The notes: generated from the sequence alone by a model not told the origin. 64,000 nt of DNA from an uncultured Granulosicoccaceae bacterium (GCA_937930305.1 CALGLE010000010.1:1-64000); one strand, 5' to 3'; counted from the stretch's first letter, positions 52,732-63,323 are shown. Made by a program: numbers and translations.

Positions 52732-54918
52732 TTGACCGACACTTTTCTCCAGGTGGCTATACCCACGCCGCTGTATCAATGCTTTGACTACCGGCCCCGG
52801 TGCAAAGAAGGCGTGGCCAATGGCTGTCGGGTGCTGGTCCCATTCGGGCGCCGCCAGGTCGTGGCGGTGGTCGTAGGCACCGCATCCACGACCGATGTGC
52901 CTGCCAACAAACTGCGCTCGGTTTTAAAGGTTCTGGACGAAGTGCCGGTGCTGCCGCCCGATTTGTTGGAGTTACTGCAGTGGGCCAGCCGCTATTACCA
53001 TCACCCCATTGGTGATGTTTTGGCCAGTGCGCTGCCGGTGCTGCTGCGTCGTGCAGCGGTTGCAGAGGTGCCTCGTGTGGAGTGCTATCGCTGGCTGCGT
53101 GCACCCTTAAAGCCTGTGAATACCCGGGCCCGAGTTCAGGCCGATTTGCTGCAACGATTAGCGGCAGCCAGCGGTGACCCAGTTGATGCTCAATCTTTGT
53201 CCAGTGTCAGTCGCGGGTGGAGAAAATCATTGCAGCCCTTACTCGATGATGGCGCGATTGAACGCCAAGATTTGGACGCTCTACCAAAGAATGTGGCCAC
53301 CGATACCCCACCGGTGCTGTTGGATGAACAAGCCATCGCGGTATTGGCTGTGGCAAAAACCTATGGCAGTTTCCAGCCGTTTCTATTGAATGGTGTGACC
53401 GGCAGCGGTAAGACCGAAGTGTATCTGCAATGTATCGATGCGGTGCTGGCTCGGGGTGAGCAGGTGTTGATATTGGTGCCAGAAATTTCACTGACGCCGC
53501 AGTTGATGCAACGTTTTCAACGCCGTGTCAGTGGCTGTTTAGTGAGTTTGCATTCGGGATTAAACAACACCGAGCGATTGCAGAACTGGATGATTGCGGC
53601 CAAAGGTCACGCCGATGTAGTGATTGGAACTCGCTCGGCAGCCCTTGTGCCGCTGCCGCGTCTGGGGTTAATTGTGGTGGATGAGGAGCACGACGGATCC
53701 CTTAAACAACAAGATGGTTTTCGTTATCACGCCAGAGACTTTGCTTTGATGCGTGCCAGAAAGCAAGCCTGTCCTATTCTGTTGGGTTCAGCCACACCCT
53801 CGTTTGAATCGTTGAACAACGTCAGCGCGGGTCGCTATCAAGAGCTGATGTTGAGCATTCGTGCAGGCGGTGCGCAAGCACCCAAACTGGCGTTGCTGGA
53901 TATTCGTCGACAAAAATTGTTTGAAGGTGTTAGCGAGCCCTTATTAAGCGCGATTGGAAAGCACTTGTCGGCGGGTAATCAGGCGTTGGTGTTTATCAAT
54001 CGACGCGGATTTGCGCCCACCTTGCTGTGCAACGACTGTGGTGCCAGTTCCACCTGCCAACGCTGTGATGCGCATATGACCGTGCACGCAAAACGACGCC
54101 AACTACGCTGCCATCACTGTGGAGCTGAACGCCCTCAGCCATCCCAATGCGAGACCTGTCAGTCGGATGCTTTGGACTTTATCGGCTTTGGCACAGAACG
54201 CATCAGCGCCGCGCTGCAAGAACGCTTTCCCGATGTCACGATGGCGCGTATAGATAGAGACACGACCCGTCGCAAAGGCGCGTTAGAAGCGCAGCTCCAT
54301 GCCGCAACCTCAGGTGAAGCTCAGTTATTAGTGGGTACGCAAATGTTGGCCAAGGGGCATCATTTCCCTGGCGTGACGTTGGTGGGCATTTTAGATGCCG
54401 ATCGGGGCTTATTTGGCACCGACTTTCGATCGCTGGAACATATGGGGCAATTGGTGTTGCAAGTGGCGGGTCGTGCCGGGCGTGAAGTGAAGCAAGGTGA
54501 GGTGCTTATTCAAACCCGCAACCCCGACAACCCGATGCTGCAAACTTTGGTGCGAGAGGGTTATGCCGCTTTTGCAGACGCTGCGCTAACCGAGCGCAAA
54601 GTGGCGATGTTGCCGCCTTATGCGTTTGTCGCCTTAGTGCGTGCTGAGGCAACTGATGCCACAGCACCGCGTGTGTTTCTTGATCGTGTGATTCAGGAAC
54701 TGTCCAATTGGCAAGGGCCTGACTTAATGACACTGGGGCCAGCACCGGCGCCTATGGAGCGCTTGGGTGGGCGGTATCGTGCGCAAGTGTTGATTCAATC
54801 GGAACGTCGGGCGCGGCTGAATGCGTGCTTAAAAGATTTAACCGGTTTTATCGACTCTTTGCCTGAAGCACGCCGCACCCGATGGTCGATTGATGTGGAT
54901 CCTGTGGATTTGTTTTAA
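52732..54918 (+). CDS. priA: Primosomal helicase PriA
   Basis: 728 residues from TTG 52732, very close to E. coli length. TTG gives the family-like start TDTFLQVAIPTPLYQCFDY. A GTG at 52651 in the same frame would add 27 residues that look unlike the family. Helicase motifs: Walker A GVTGSGKTE, DEEH, GSATPS and the later QVAGRAGR. The zinc-binding cysteines are CNDCG, CQRCD, CHHCG and CETC. PriA reloads the replicative helicase at stalled forks. No good ATG is present, so a weak non-ATG start is likely. Confidence 0.93.
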   Translation: MTDTFLQVAIPTPLYQCFDYRPRCKEGVANGCRVLVPFGRRQVVAVVVGTASTTDVPANKLRSVLKVLDEVPVLPPDLLELLQWASRYYHHPIGDVLASALPVLLRRAAVAEVPRVECYRWLRAPLKPVNTRARVQADLLQRLAAASGDPVDAQSLSSVSRGWRKSLQPLLDDGAIERQDLDALPKNVATDTPPVLLDEQAIAVLAVAKTYGSFQPFLLNGVTGSGKTEVYLQCIDAVLARGEQVLILVPEISLTPQLMQRFQRRVSGCLVSLHSGLNNTERLQNWMIAAKGHADVVIGTRSAALVPLPRLGLIVVDEEHDGSLKQQDGFRYHARDFALMRARKQACPILLGSATPSFESLNNVSAGRYQELMLSIRAGGAQAPKLALLDIRRQKLFEGVSEPLLSAIGKHLSAGNQALVFINRRGFAPTLLCNDCGASSTCQRCDAHMTVHAKRRQLRCHHCGAERPQPSQCETCQSDALDFIGFGTERISAALQERFPDVTMARIDRDTTRRKGALEAQLHAATSGEAQLLVGTQMLAKGHHFPGVTLVGILDADRGLFGTDFRSLEHMGQLVLQVAGRAGREVKQGEVLIQTRNPDNPMLQTLVREGYAAFADAALTERKVAMLPPYAFVALVRAEATDATAPRVFLDRVIQELSNWQGPDLMTLGPAPAPMERLGGRYRAQVLIQSERRARLNACLKDLTGFIDSLPEARRTRWSIDVDPVDLF

Positions 54919-54987
54919 CCGCTGGTTCATATCGCTATGACGATACAATGACGTGGGTGGCATCCATCTTCCGTTACACTTCGCTCC

Positions 54988-56793
54988 ATGAAAGCCCGAC
55001 TTGAGCAGCACCTTGCCGATGCCCTTGCGCAATTAAAGCGCGATGGCGTTGTGCCCGATAACATCGCCCCTCCCATTCAGCTCAGTCGCACCAAAGACCC
55101 CAGTCATGGTGACTTTGCCACGAACTTGGCCATGATGTTGGCCAAACCGGCAGGGGTTGCTCCCCGCGCCATTGCTGAAGCCTTAGTCGCGGCACTGCCG
55201 GATAACACCGACATCAAGGATGTTCAAATTGCCGGTCCCGGTTTCATCAATTTCTTTCAAGCCGGCGATTCGCAAACAGCTGTTGTGCATGCGGTGTTGG
55301 ACAAGGGCGCTGATTTTGGGCGCAGTGAAATGGGTGATGGGCAGCGCATACAAGTGGAATATGTATCCGCCAACCCCACGGGTCCCTTGCATGTGGGACA
55401 CGGACGCGGCGCGGCTTTGGGCGCCACCATCGCCAACCTGCTCAGCTTGGCCGGTTATGACGTGCAGCGCGAGTATTACGTCAACGATGCCGGTAGGCAG
55501 ATGCACATTCTGGCCACCAGCGTGTGGTTGCGTTACTTGGAACTTCATCAGGTGCCCATCCGGTTCCCCAGTAACGGCTATCGCGGTGAATACATCAAAG
55601 ACATTGCACAGCAGCTCGCCGACGAACATGGCAGCGATTGGGTGCGAAAAGCCAACGAGGTATTTGCCGATGTGCCGGTTGATGCGTTAAACCCCGATGA
55701 AGGGGATGTGGTTGCAAATGCAGATTCCGGCGCAGGCGCTGAAGACGGTGACAAAGAAGCGCACATTGATGCGTTAATTGCCCGAGCGCAAAACTTGTTG
55801 GGCGACACCGCTTATCAAACTGTGTTCGATGCTGCCTTGAACGACATTCTGGACGACATCAAAGACGACCTGGCTGAGTTCGGCGTTAACTACGATGAGT
55901 GGTTCAGCGAACGCTCGATAAGTGATGACGTGAACCCGGTGTTGGAAAAGTTAGTGGCTGGTGGGCACGTTTACGAGAAAGACGGTGCACAATGGTTTCG
56001 AACCACCGACTTCGGTGATGATAAAGATCGGGTGGTGCGGCGCGACAACGGCCAAACCACCTATTTCGCCTCAGACATTGCCTACATTGACAACAAAATG
56101 CAGCGCGGATTTGATCGTGTGTTGTACATATTTGGTGCTGACCACCACGGCTACACCGAACGCTTGCACGCCGCAGTTCAAGCGCTGGGATACACCCGCG
56201 ATCGATTGGAGTTTCTGCTGATTCAATTCGCCAATCTCTATCGTGGTGGTGAACGTGTCTCCATGACCACGCGGGGTGGGTCTTTTGTCACCATTCGAGA
56301 GCTGCGGGATGAAGTGGGTAAAGACGCTGCTCGATATTTTTACGTCATGCGAAAGTACCAACAGCATTTAGACTTTGACATTGATTTGGCTAAATCAGAA
56401 TCTAATGACAACCCGGTGTACTACGTGCAGTACGCCCATGCACGAATATGCAGCGTCATGCGGCAGATGGATCAGCGCGGTTTAACCCATGATTTAACTG
56501 CGGGTCGCGCCGCGCTGGATCGGCTGCAAGAGCCAGAAGAGGTGGAATTACTCACGTTGCTGGCCACTTGGCCTGAAATTGTGGAGCGAGCGGCAGGCGC
56601 TCGAGAACCCCATCAAGTCACAGGGTACTTGCGAGATCTGGCGAATGGCCTACATTCATACTACAACGCCCACAAGTTTCTGGTAGACGATGAGCCGCTG
56701 CGCCAAGCGCGGTTGACGCTATTGGTTGCCGTGAAACAAGTACTCATTAATGGGTTGGGCGTGCTTGACGTATCAACACCTGAGGTTATGTAA
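54988..56793 (+). CDS. argS: Arginyl-tRNA synthetase
   Basis: 601 residues. The class I HIGH equivalent HVGHGRGAALG is near 129. The tRNA-binding N-terminal domain with IQLSRTKDPSHGDFATNLAM and the C-terminal anticodon domain with YYNAHKFLVDDE are typical. As in other ArgS enzymes the KMSKS loop is degenerate (VSMTTRGG). It charges tRNA-Arg. A 35-residue Asp/Glu/Ala-rich insertion lies near 235-265. The order priA-argS-SPOR protein is a known gammaproteobacterial arrangement. Confidence 0.95.
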   Translation: MKARLEQHLADALAQLKRDGVVPDNIAPPIQLSRTKDPSHGDFATNLAMMLAKPAGVAPRAIAEALVAALPDNTDIKDVQIAGPGFINFFQAGDSQTAVVHAVLDKGADFGRSEMGDGQRIQVEYVSANPTGPLHVGHGRGAALGATIANLLSLAGYDVQREYYVNDAGRQMHILATSVWLRYLELHQVPIRFPSNGYRGEYIKDIAQQLADEHGSDWVRKANEVFADVPVDALNPDEGDVVANADSGAGAEDGDKEAHIDALIARAQNLLGDTAYQTVFDAALNDILDDIKDDLAEFGVNYDEWFSERSISDDVNPVLEKLVAGGHVYEKDGAQWFRTTDFGDDKDRVVRRDNGQTTYFASDIAYIDNKMQRGFDRVLYIFGADHHGYTERLHAAVQALGYTRDRLEFLLIQFANLYRGGERVSMTTRGGSFVTIRELRDEVGKDAARYFYVMRKYQQHLDFDIDLAKSESNDNPVYYVQYAHARICSVMRQMDQRGLTHDLTAGRAALDRLQEPEEVELLTLLATWPEIVERAAGAREPHQVTGYLRDLANGLHSYYNAHKFLVDDEPLRQARLTLLVAVKQVLINGLGVLDVSTPEVM

Positions 56794-56797
56794 GCGT

Positions 56798-57436
56798 ATG
56801 GCAGACGAGACGGGCAACACACGAGTATTCGTGCTTGCACTGGGCTTGCTGGTGGGCTTTGTCATAGGCTTCGTCATCTTGCTGGCGAACCTACCGGTCG
56901 ACACCACCTTGTCGGATGTTGAAATCGCCCGAGCTAACAGCCCGGCCGAACTGGAACCGCGCAAGAAATACGAGTTCTACACCATGCTGGCTGATTCAGT
57001 CGATCGCCCGGCCGTGGTAACCACGCGTCCACAAACCGCGACGAATCAATCCGCTGGCACTACCATCCTGGCATCGAACCCAGCCCCGCGTGTTATTCAG
57101 CCCGCCACCCGTGTGGTGCCTGGTGCTGCGCAAAATCTGAATCGCCGTAATCTCGCCTCTGAGGTATACGCGGAAATTCCAGCCGCCAATTACGGGCAAG
57201 AGTCTTACTTTCTGCAGGCGGGTAACTACCGCAACGCAACAGACGCGGAACAGATGCGAGCGCAAGTGCTGCTGCTGGGCCTAGATGCGTTCATCGTGAC
57301 CCGACAAGAGGCCAACGGTGGCGTCGGGCACCGCGTTCGAGTTGGGCCATTCATCGATCAAAGTCGTATGATTGAGGCTAAGAAGCGATTGCGTCAGGGC
57401 AAAGTGGCCTACGACATCATTCGCGTTACCGGCTGA
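56798..57436 (+). CDS. SPOR-domain protein (FtsN-like)
   Basis: 212 residues from ATG 56798, four bases after argS. A short cytoplasmic start is followed by one membrane helix (about 10-30), then an extended Thr/Ala/Pro-rich periplasmic linker. A C-terminal SPOR domain (YFLQAGNYRNATDAEQMRA ... GVGHRVRVGPF, to DIIRV) binds denuded peptidoglycan at the division site. Size and position after argS match FtsN, but the helical FtsN essential motif is not obvious, so I leave the symbol out. Confidence 0.85.
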   Translation: MADETGNTRVFVLALGLLVGFVIGFVILLANLPVDTTLSDVEIARANSPAELEPRKKYEFYTMLADSVDRPAVVTTRPQTATNQSAGTTILASNPAPRVIQPATRVVPGAAQNLNRRNLASEVYAEIPAANYGQESYFLQAGNYRNATDAEQMRAQVLLLGLDAFIVTRQEANGGVGHRVRVGPFIDQSRMIEAKKRLRQGKVAYDIIRVTG

Positions 57437-57481
57437 ACGAACATCCCTTAACGATCAGTCATCCATGTCCTTGAGGGCTAT

Positions 57482-60400
57482 GTGGTGAAACTCAGTGCGC
57501 CGGACCTCCATCGAGAGGTAGACAAGTGCATGCGCGTTGATCAGCACGCGCTGCGCCGGCAAATTAAATCTTTGGTGAATGCACCCCCTGGCGATGGCAC
57601 CGAGCATCTGACTCGCTGGCAGGCACGTCTGCACGCCTCACAGGCACTGCGAACTGCGCGTAAAGATGTGGTGCCTGAACCCACCTGGCCTGATCTACCC
57701 ATTGTTGAACACCGGGACGCGATTAAATCCGCGCTGCAAGCGAACCAAGTGGTGATTGTTTGTGGAGAAACCGGTTCGGGAAAAACCACGCAACTTCCGA
57801 AGATGTGTTTAGAGCTGGGTCGTGGGCAAGCCGGTTACATAGGCCACACGCAACCTCGGCGCATCGCAGCTCGCAGTGTGGCCGCGCGTTTGGCGGAAGA
57901 GCTAAACACCCAGGTGGGTGAGTTGGTGGGTTTTAAAATTCGTTTTTCCGATCAGGTTAGCGATGCCTCGTTGATTAAATTAATGACGGATGGGATTTTA
58001 CTGGCAGAAATTCAAAAAGACCCGCTGCTGACTCAATACGACACGATCATCATTGATGAAGCGCATGAGCGCAGCCTGAACATTGACTTCTTATTGGGTT
58101 ACATCAAACAGTTGCTACCCAAACGACGCGACTTAAAAGTGATCATCACCTCAGCCACCATTGATCCAGAACGTTTTGCCGAGCATTTTGATAATGCGCC
58201 CATCATTATGGCGCAGGGTCGAACCTATCCCGTGGAAGTACGCTACGCACCACTGGAAGACAACAGCGAAAGTATTGAAGACAGCGATATGTCATTGGCT
58301 GTGGTAGATGCTTGCGAAAGCTTATTACAAGAAAATCAACATGATATTTTGGTTTTTATGACCGGTGAGCGAGATATACGAGAACAGGTTGATGTGTTCA
58401 GTCGTCATGCCTCTACCTCGCGTTGGTTACGCGGTGTTGAAGTAATTCCTTTGTATTCGCGTTTATCTAACGCAGAACAAAACCGGGTCTTTCAATCGCA
58501 TAGCAGAGCGCGCATCGTGCTGGCCACCAACGTTGCAGAAACTTCTCTAACGGTGCCGGGTATCCGTTCTGTTGTCGACACTGGCATGGCTCGAATGTCG
58601 CGCTACAGTGTGCGCAGCAAAGTGCAGCGCTTACCGATTGAACGCATATCGCAAGCCTCTGCCAATCAACGTATGGGGCGTTGTGGCCGTTTGGCCCCCG
58701 GTATTTGCATTCGTTTATACAGCGAAGAAGATTTTGACACGCGTGCCGAATTTACTGAACCTGAAATTCTTCGCACGAATTTATCTTCCGTCATTCTGCA
58801 AATGGCTACGTTAAATCTAGGAGCGATTGATGCGTTTCCGTTTATTGAGCCACCCGACAGTAAATTCATCAATGATGGTTATCGAAATTTACAAGAGCTT
58901 AGTGCGCTGGATGAGAAAAGAAAGCTAACTCCTCTGGGCAGACGCTTAGCTCGATTGCCCATTGATCCGCGATTGGCGCGCATGTTGGTAGCGGGTGCAG
59001 ATGAAGGCGCGGTGCGGGAAGTACTCACCATTGTGTCAGCCCTATCGGTGCAAGACCCGCGTGAACGACCGTTTGAAAAACGCGGTGCAGCAGATGAACA
59101 ACACGCTGAATTTAATCATGAGTCGTCAGACTTTATGGCCTGGTTAAATTTGTGGGCATTTGTCACGGTACAAAAAAAGCAGCTGTCGAACTCGCAATTT
59201 CGAAAAATGTGTAAGCAGCGCTTCTTATCCCCCATGCGAGTGCAAGAGTGGATTGAAGTGCGACGTCAGTTGGCGACCGTATGTAAAGAGCTCAAATTGC
59301 CGTTGAATAGTAACGAAGCCAGTTATGACAACATTCATCGCGCATTGCTCACGGGTTTACTTGGCAACGTGGCAATGAAAACCGATAAGCACGATTATCT
59401 GGGTACGCGCAATCGGCATCTGAAAATATTCCCAGGGTCTGGGTTATTCAAGAAAGGCCCTAAATGGATGATGTCGGCTGAAATTGCTGAAACCAGTCAG
59501 CTGTTTGCTCGTCAGGTGGCGTCGGTGGATGTTGATTGGATTGAGCGACTGGCCGATCACTTATTAAAACGAACCTATCGTGATGCGCATTGGCAAAAGC
59601 GCAGTGGCACCGTGGGTGCGCTCGAACAATCTACTTTGTATGGCTTAGTGATAAACCCCAAGAAGCGGGTAAATTATTCGCCGATAAACCCCAGTGAGTC
59701 GCGGGAGATTTTTATTCGTGATGCCTTGGTGGGTGGTGCGTTACAGACCCAAGGTGACTTTCATCGCCACAACTTAGCTTTAATCGAAGAAGTGACCACA
59801 CTAGAGGATAAATCTCGGCGACGAGATATTGTGGTTGACCCAGAAGAATTGGTGCGCTTTTACGATGCGGTGATTCCAGAGGATATCAACACCGCAAAAT
59901 CGTTTGAAACGTTTCGAAAAACCTATGAACAGGATCAACCACGCGGGCTGTACTACACGCGAGACCAATTGCTGCGCGACGATGAAGTGGAAGTTAGCGA
60001 ACGAGACTTCCCGAATCAATTGGATTTAGGTGGCATGGTATTGCCACTGCGGTATCACTTCGCACCGGGTGAAGTTGACGATGGGGTTACCCTAATGTGT
60101 CCTGTGGATGTGTTAAATCGCGTACCACCTGCTTTACCCGATTGGTTGGTGCCGGGCATGTTGGAAGAGAAAATCACGCTGTTAATCAAAGGGTTACCCA
60201 AAGCGGTACGGCGTAACTTTGTTCCTGCCCCTGATTTTGCACACGCCGCTGTGAATGCAATGACACACGGTCAGGGTGTTCTAACCCAAGAATTGTCGGC
60301 TCATTTAAAACGAATGACAGGCATGCCGGTGCCTTCTACCGAATGGGATGCAAGTGGTTTGCCGGATCATCTGCGTATGCGGTTCGAGGTGATCGACAAC

Positions 60401-61372
60401 GAAGGAAAACGGATCGATAGCGGCAGAGATCTAACCACATTGCAGGAAACTTGGCTAGATCATGTTGAAGAATCGTTGTTGAAGTTTAGTGACAACAGCA
60501 TCGAGCAAGACCAAGTGTTGGATTGGAATTTTGGTGATTTACCGGACGCTGTGGATATTGAAAAAGCGGGCATCACCATGCAGGGCTATCCGGCATTACA
60601 AGCGACGGATGAAGGGGTTGCGCTCAAACTGTTTGCCACACCGGGTGCTGCCAAGCAATCCATGCCAGTAGGCCTGCGAGCGCTTTACCGGCAATCGTTA
60701 AAAGATGAAATTCGCTACCTACAGCGAAAGTTACCTGCCATCAATGTGCTGTGTTTACGCTTCGCACCCTTTGGAACTAAAAAGCAACTGACCGACGACA
60801 TTATCAATGCGGCATTGGATCATGTGTTTATTCAAGATAAGCCGCTACCCAGAACCCGGGATGCGTGGTTGGCTTCCATGGAAGCGGGTCGCCCTCAGTT
60901 GGTGCCAGTGGCCGGTGAAATTTGTGGTGTGCTGGAGCGGGTATTTGAAGCCCATCGTCAAGTGGCCAAACGCATTGAGGGTTCCGTATCTTTGAGCTGG
61001 ATAGAGGCCGTGAAAGACATTAAAGAACAGATAAGCTCCTTATTATTTGTTGGTTTTGTGACAGCGACTGGACTGCCTCGTCTAGCCCGCTTGCCAGTCT
61101 ATTTTGACGCGATGCACAGACGCGTATTAGCCATTGATCAAGCACCCGATAAAGATCGGCGTCGCCGCTCTGAATTTTCACCCGTTTGGTTAGATTTTCA
61201 GAACTTACCGTCCGAACGGGCTGATGATCCTGATTTTCACGAGTTATGGTTATCCATCCGATGGGCGTTTGAGGAGCTGCGCATCAGTTTGTTTGCGCAA
61301 GAACTGGGTACCCAAGAGAAAGTGAGCGTATCTCGTATGGAGAATCGGGTCGCTGAGTTGCGGGCTCGGTAG
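57482..61372 (+). CDS. hrpA: ATP-dependent RNA helicase HrpA
   Basis: 1296 residues, about the length of E. coli HrpA. Motifs: Walker A GETGSGKTTQLPK, TQPRRIAARSVAARLAEEL, DEAHERSLN, SATID, GRTYPVEVRY and QRMGRCGR. The OB-fold and the long C-terminal HrpA-specific region are all present (PKAVRRNFVPAPDFAHA). HrpA is a DEAH-box helicase that works on mRNA and stalled ribosomes. GTG at 57482 or 57485 is used (GAGGG just upstream); ATG 57530 would also keep the core. Confidence 0.95.
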   Translation: MVKLSAPDLHREVDKCMRVDQHALRRQIKSLVNAPPGDGTEHLTRWQARLHASQALRTARKDVVPEPTWPDLPIVEHRDAIKSALQANQVVIVCGETGSGKTTQLPKMCLELGRGQAGYIGHTQPRRIAARSVAARLAEELNTQVGELVGFKIRFSDQVSDASLIKLMTDGILLAEIQKDPLLTQYDTIIIDEAHERSLNIDFLLGYIKQLLPKRRDLKVIITSATIDPERFAEHFDNAPIIMAQGRTYPVEVRYAPLEDNSESIEDSDMSLAVVDACESLLQENQHDILVFMTGERDIREQVDVFSRHASTSRWLRGVEVIPLYSRLSNAEQNRVFQSHSRARIVLATNVAETSLTVPGIRSVVDTGMARMSRYSVRSKVQRLPIERISQASANQRMGRCGRLAPGICIRLYSEEDFDTRAEFTEPEILRTNLSSVILQMATLNLGAIDAFPFIEPPDSKFINDGYRNLQELSALDEKRKLTPLGRRLARLPIDPRLARMLVAGADEGAVREVLTIVSALSVQDPRERPFEKRGAADEQHAEFNHESSDFMAWLNLWAFVTVQKKQLSNSQFRKMCKQRFLSPMRVQEWIEVRRQLATVCKELKLPLNSNEASYDNIHRALLTGLLGNVAMKTDKHDYLGTRNRHLKIFPGSGLFKKGPKWMMSAEIAETSQLFARQVASVDVDWIERLADHLLKRTYRDAHWQKRSGTVGALEQSTLYGLVINPKKRVNYSPINPSESREIFIRDALVGGALQTQGDFHRHNLALIEEVTTLEDKSRRRDIVVDPEELVRFYDAVIPEDINTAKSFETFRKTYEQDQPRGLYYTRDQLLRDDEVEVSERDFPNQLDLGGMVLPLRYHFAPGEVDDGVTLMCPVDVLNRVPPALPDWLVPGMLEEKITLLIKGLPKAVRRNFVPAPDFAHAAVNAMTHGQGVLTQELSAHLKRMTGMPVPSTEWDASGLPDHLRMRFEVIDNEGKRIDSGRDLTTLQETWLDHVEESLLKFSDNSIEQDQVLDWNFGDLPDAVDIEKAGITMQGYPALQATDEGVALKLFATPGAAKQSMPVGLRALYRQSLKDEIRYLQRKLPAINVLCLRFAPFGTKKQLTDDIINAALDHVFIQDKPLPRTRDAWLASMEAGRPQLVPVAGEICGVLERVFEAHRQVAKRIEGSVSLSWIEAVKDIKEQISSLLFVGFVTATGLPRLARLPVYFDAMHRRVLAIDQAPDKDRRRRSEFSPVWLDFQNLPSERADDPDFHELWLSIRWAFEELRISLFAQELGTQEKVSVSRMENRVAELRAR

Positions 61373-61534
61373 CTTAGCGAGGGGTCGCATAGATCTTCGC
61401 ATAGGGATTTGCTTCGCGCATTGCAAGTTGTTACATTTTTCCGCCCCGTCAACACACTGTCGAGCTTGCGCATTGGCAGGAGCGGTCTAGACTCTGTGTC
61501 AGAAGGATTAAATCGTGTTTATGGGGTTGGGTGA

Positions 61535-62134
61535 ATGAAAAAGGCGTTAGTGGGACTTACGCTGTTAATGACATCGCTGTCTGCGCAGTCAGCGGGTCTG
61601 GACGTGGCGCTGAGCAACAATACGGCGAACATCGCGTTTTTGCTGAACCCCTATAATTTTCGTGCAGGTGGTGGATCAGAACTAGCGGTTGGTGGTTTTG
61701 TTAATGAAACCGGTGATTCACTGATTTTCGCATCTCTCATGGCCCATGGCGTACGTACGCTTCCTGACCAGCAATACAACCTAGCTGCTGGCATTAAGCT
61801 GTTATCGGGTGATATTGAAGTGGGTGAGGAATTTGAAGACGCCGCAGGCGATGAAGAAAAGGTGGGTGCTTTGGCGCTGGGTTTTAAAGCCGGCTACGTT
61901 ATCCCATCGCGCCAGAATCCGATGGAAATATCGGTTGAGGGATTTATGGCGCCTAAAATCACCAGTTTTTCTGACGCCGAAAGCTATTCCGAATTCAACG
62001 CACGTTTTCAAGTAGAAATTATTCCTCAAGCGGTTACCTACGTTGGATACCGTCGCATGCAGTTCGACACCAACGATTTTAACAACGTGCGATTAGATCG
62101 CAGCGTGCATCTAGGCATTAAGCTGACGTTCTAG
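61535..62134 (+). CDS. YfaZ-like outer-membrane protein
   Basis: 199 residues. The signal peptide ends at SAQSA. A series of amphipathic strands follows, beginning LDVALSNNTANIAFLL, with YGYRRMQFDTNDF-type sequence near the end and a final strand ending in Phe (KLTF). This is the YfaZ porin-like family, of unknown substrate. The start is ATG 61535. The gene lies 14 bp before mazG and 160 bp after hrpA. Confidence 0.8.
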   Translation: MKKALVGLTLLMTSLSAQSAGLDVALSNNTANIAFLLNPYNFRAGGGSELAVGGFVNETGDSLIFASLMAHGVRTLPDQQYNLAAGIKLLSGDIEVGEEFEDAAGDEEKVGALALGFKAGYVIPSRQNPMEISVEGFMAPKITSFSDAESYSEFNARFQVEIIPQAVTYVGYRRMQFDTNDFNNVRLDRSVHLGIKLTF

Positions 62135-62148
62135 TTCCCGCATCGTTT

Positions 62149-62937
62149 ATGTCAATCGAGCGCCTATTGGATGTGATGCAGCGCTTGCGTGATCCGAAAG
62201 ACGGTTGTGAGTGGGACCTTGCCCAAGATTTCTCAACCATTGCGCCCTATACCTTAGAAGAAGCGTATGAGGTAGTGGACGCCATACAGCGTTCAGACTT
62301 AAACGACCTTAAAGATGAATTAGGCGACTTGCTGTTGCAAGTGGTGTTTCATTCGCAAATGGCCAGCGAACAAAACGCGTTTGATTTTGATGATGTGGTG
62401 ACCGGCATCGTGGATAAAATGGTGCGACGCCATCCTCATGTGTTTGGCGATACGGTGTTTAAAGATACCGCTGAAATGAAAGCTTCGTGGGAGGCCACCA
62501 AAGCGCAAGAACGCGCCGATAAAGTGGGCTCATCATCCGAGTCGATTGCATCTACTCTAGATGGCATCGCTATGGCGTTACCCGCCTTAAAGCGAGCCGA
62601 TAAAATTCAAAAACGTGCGGCCAGAATTGGGTTTGATTGGCCAGAGGCCGAACCCATCTTTGGCAAAATTGAAGAAGAAACGGCAGAAGTTAGGGAAGCT
62701 GTGGCTTCTAATAACCGTGCAGCCATGGAAGATGAATTGGGCGATTTGCTCTTCTCTGTAGTTAACCTAACCCGTCACTATGAAATTGATGCAGAAACTG
62801 CGTTGTCACGAGCTAATGAGAAATTCAGTTCCCGTTTTCGTGCCGTGGAGCAATTGGCAAGAGAGCAGGACGCTGACATGAGTGCGATGACTTTAGCGGA
62901 ATTGGATGCCCTGTGGGATTTGGCGAAGCGCGGTTAA
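62149..62937 (+). CDS. mazG: Nucleoside triphosphate pyrophosphohydrolase MazG
   Basis: 262 residues with two MazG repeats: the first has EEAYEVVDAIQ and DELGDLLLQVVFHSQMA, the second has EETAEVREAV and DELGDLLFSVVNLTRH. The paired EExxE and ExxD metal sites are intact. The cytoplasmic enzyme removes pyrophosphate from nucleoside triphosphates, including (p)ppGpp-related or damaged pools. The length matches E. coli MazG. Confidence 0.95.
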   Translation: MSIERLLDVMQRLRDPKDGCEWDLAQDFSTIAPYTLEEAYEVVDAIQRSDLNDLKDELGDLLLQVVFHSQMASEQNAFDFDDVVTGIVDKMVRRHPHVFGDTVFKDTAEMKASWEATKAQERADKVGSSSESIASTLDGIAMALPALKRADKIQKRAARIGFDWPEAEPIFGKIEEETAEVREAVASNNRAAMEDELGDLLFSVVNLTRHYEIDAETALSRANEKFSSRFRAVEQLAREQDADMSAMTLAELDALWDLAKRG

Positions 62938-63323
62938 GGTTTAATGGCCGCTATGATGAAAGGTCAAATGGACAAAGGTGTTCCGTCTATGTTGAACAGG
63001 CTGAATAACGTTTGGGTGTGTTTACTTGAGAATGAAAAGACATAAAAAGGCGTTTTCAAGGCTGATTATGTTTTGACCACCGTTACCTTTCGTAACAGTA
63101 CGAGCAAGCTTTCACAAAACGAGCGGTTCTCAGTATCCTGAAGTCGTCTTAACTGATTGTATTTATTGGAGTAAATCTAATTTGGACTCCTGAACACTGG
63201 CCCTCTATTATGTTTGTGTTCACAAGGCTCTCTGCTAGACACGGCCTTTGACGAATATTTGCAGCGACGGCTGCCAATTCATAACTATTCACGGGCCCAC
63301 TCCCGGAGGAGATTAACTAAGCA
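62938..63323. other. 386-bp leader/intergenic region before the binding-protein gene
   Basis: No gene is visible. It contains a small inverted repeat, GTTAC-N5-GTAAC (63082-63096), and a strong ribosome site GGAGGA (63305-63310) before ATG 63324. I see no known riboswitch or sigma-54 pattern. The long leader suggests a distant promoter or regulation of the binding-protein gene. Confidence 0.5.

Noticed and set aside
62938-63323. Possible guanidine riboswitch or sigma-54 promoter before the binding-protein gene
   Set aside because: I could not find the conserved ACGA/GGACG elements or the GG-N10-GC spacing.
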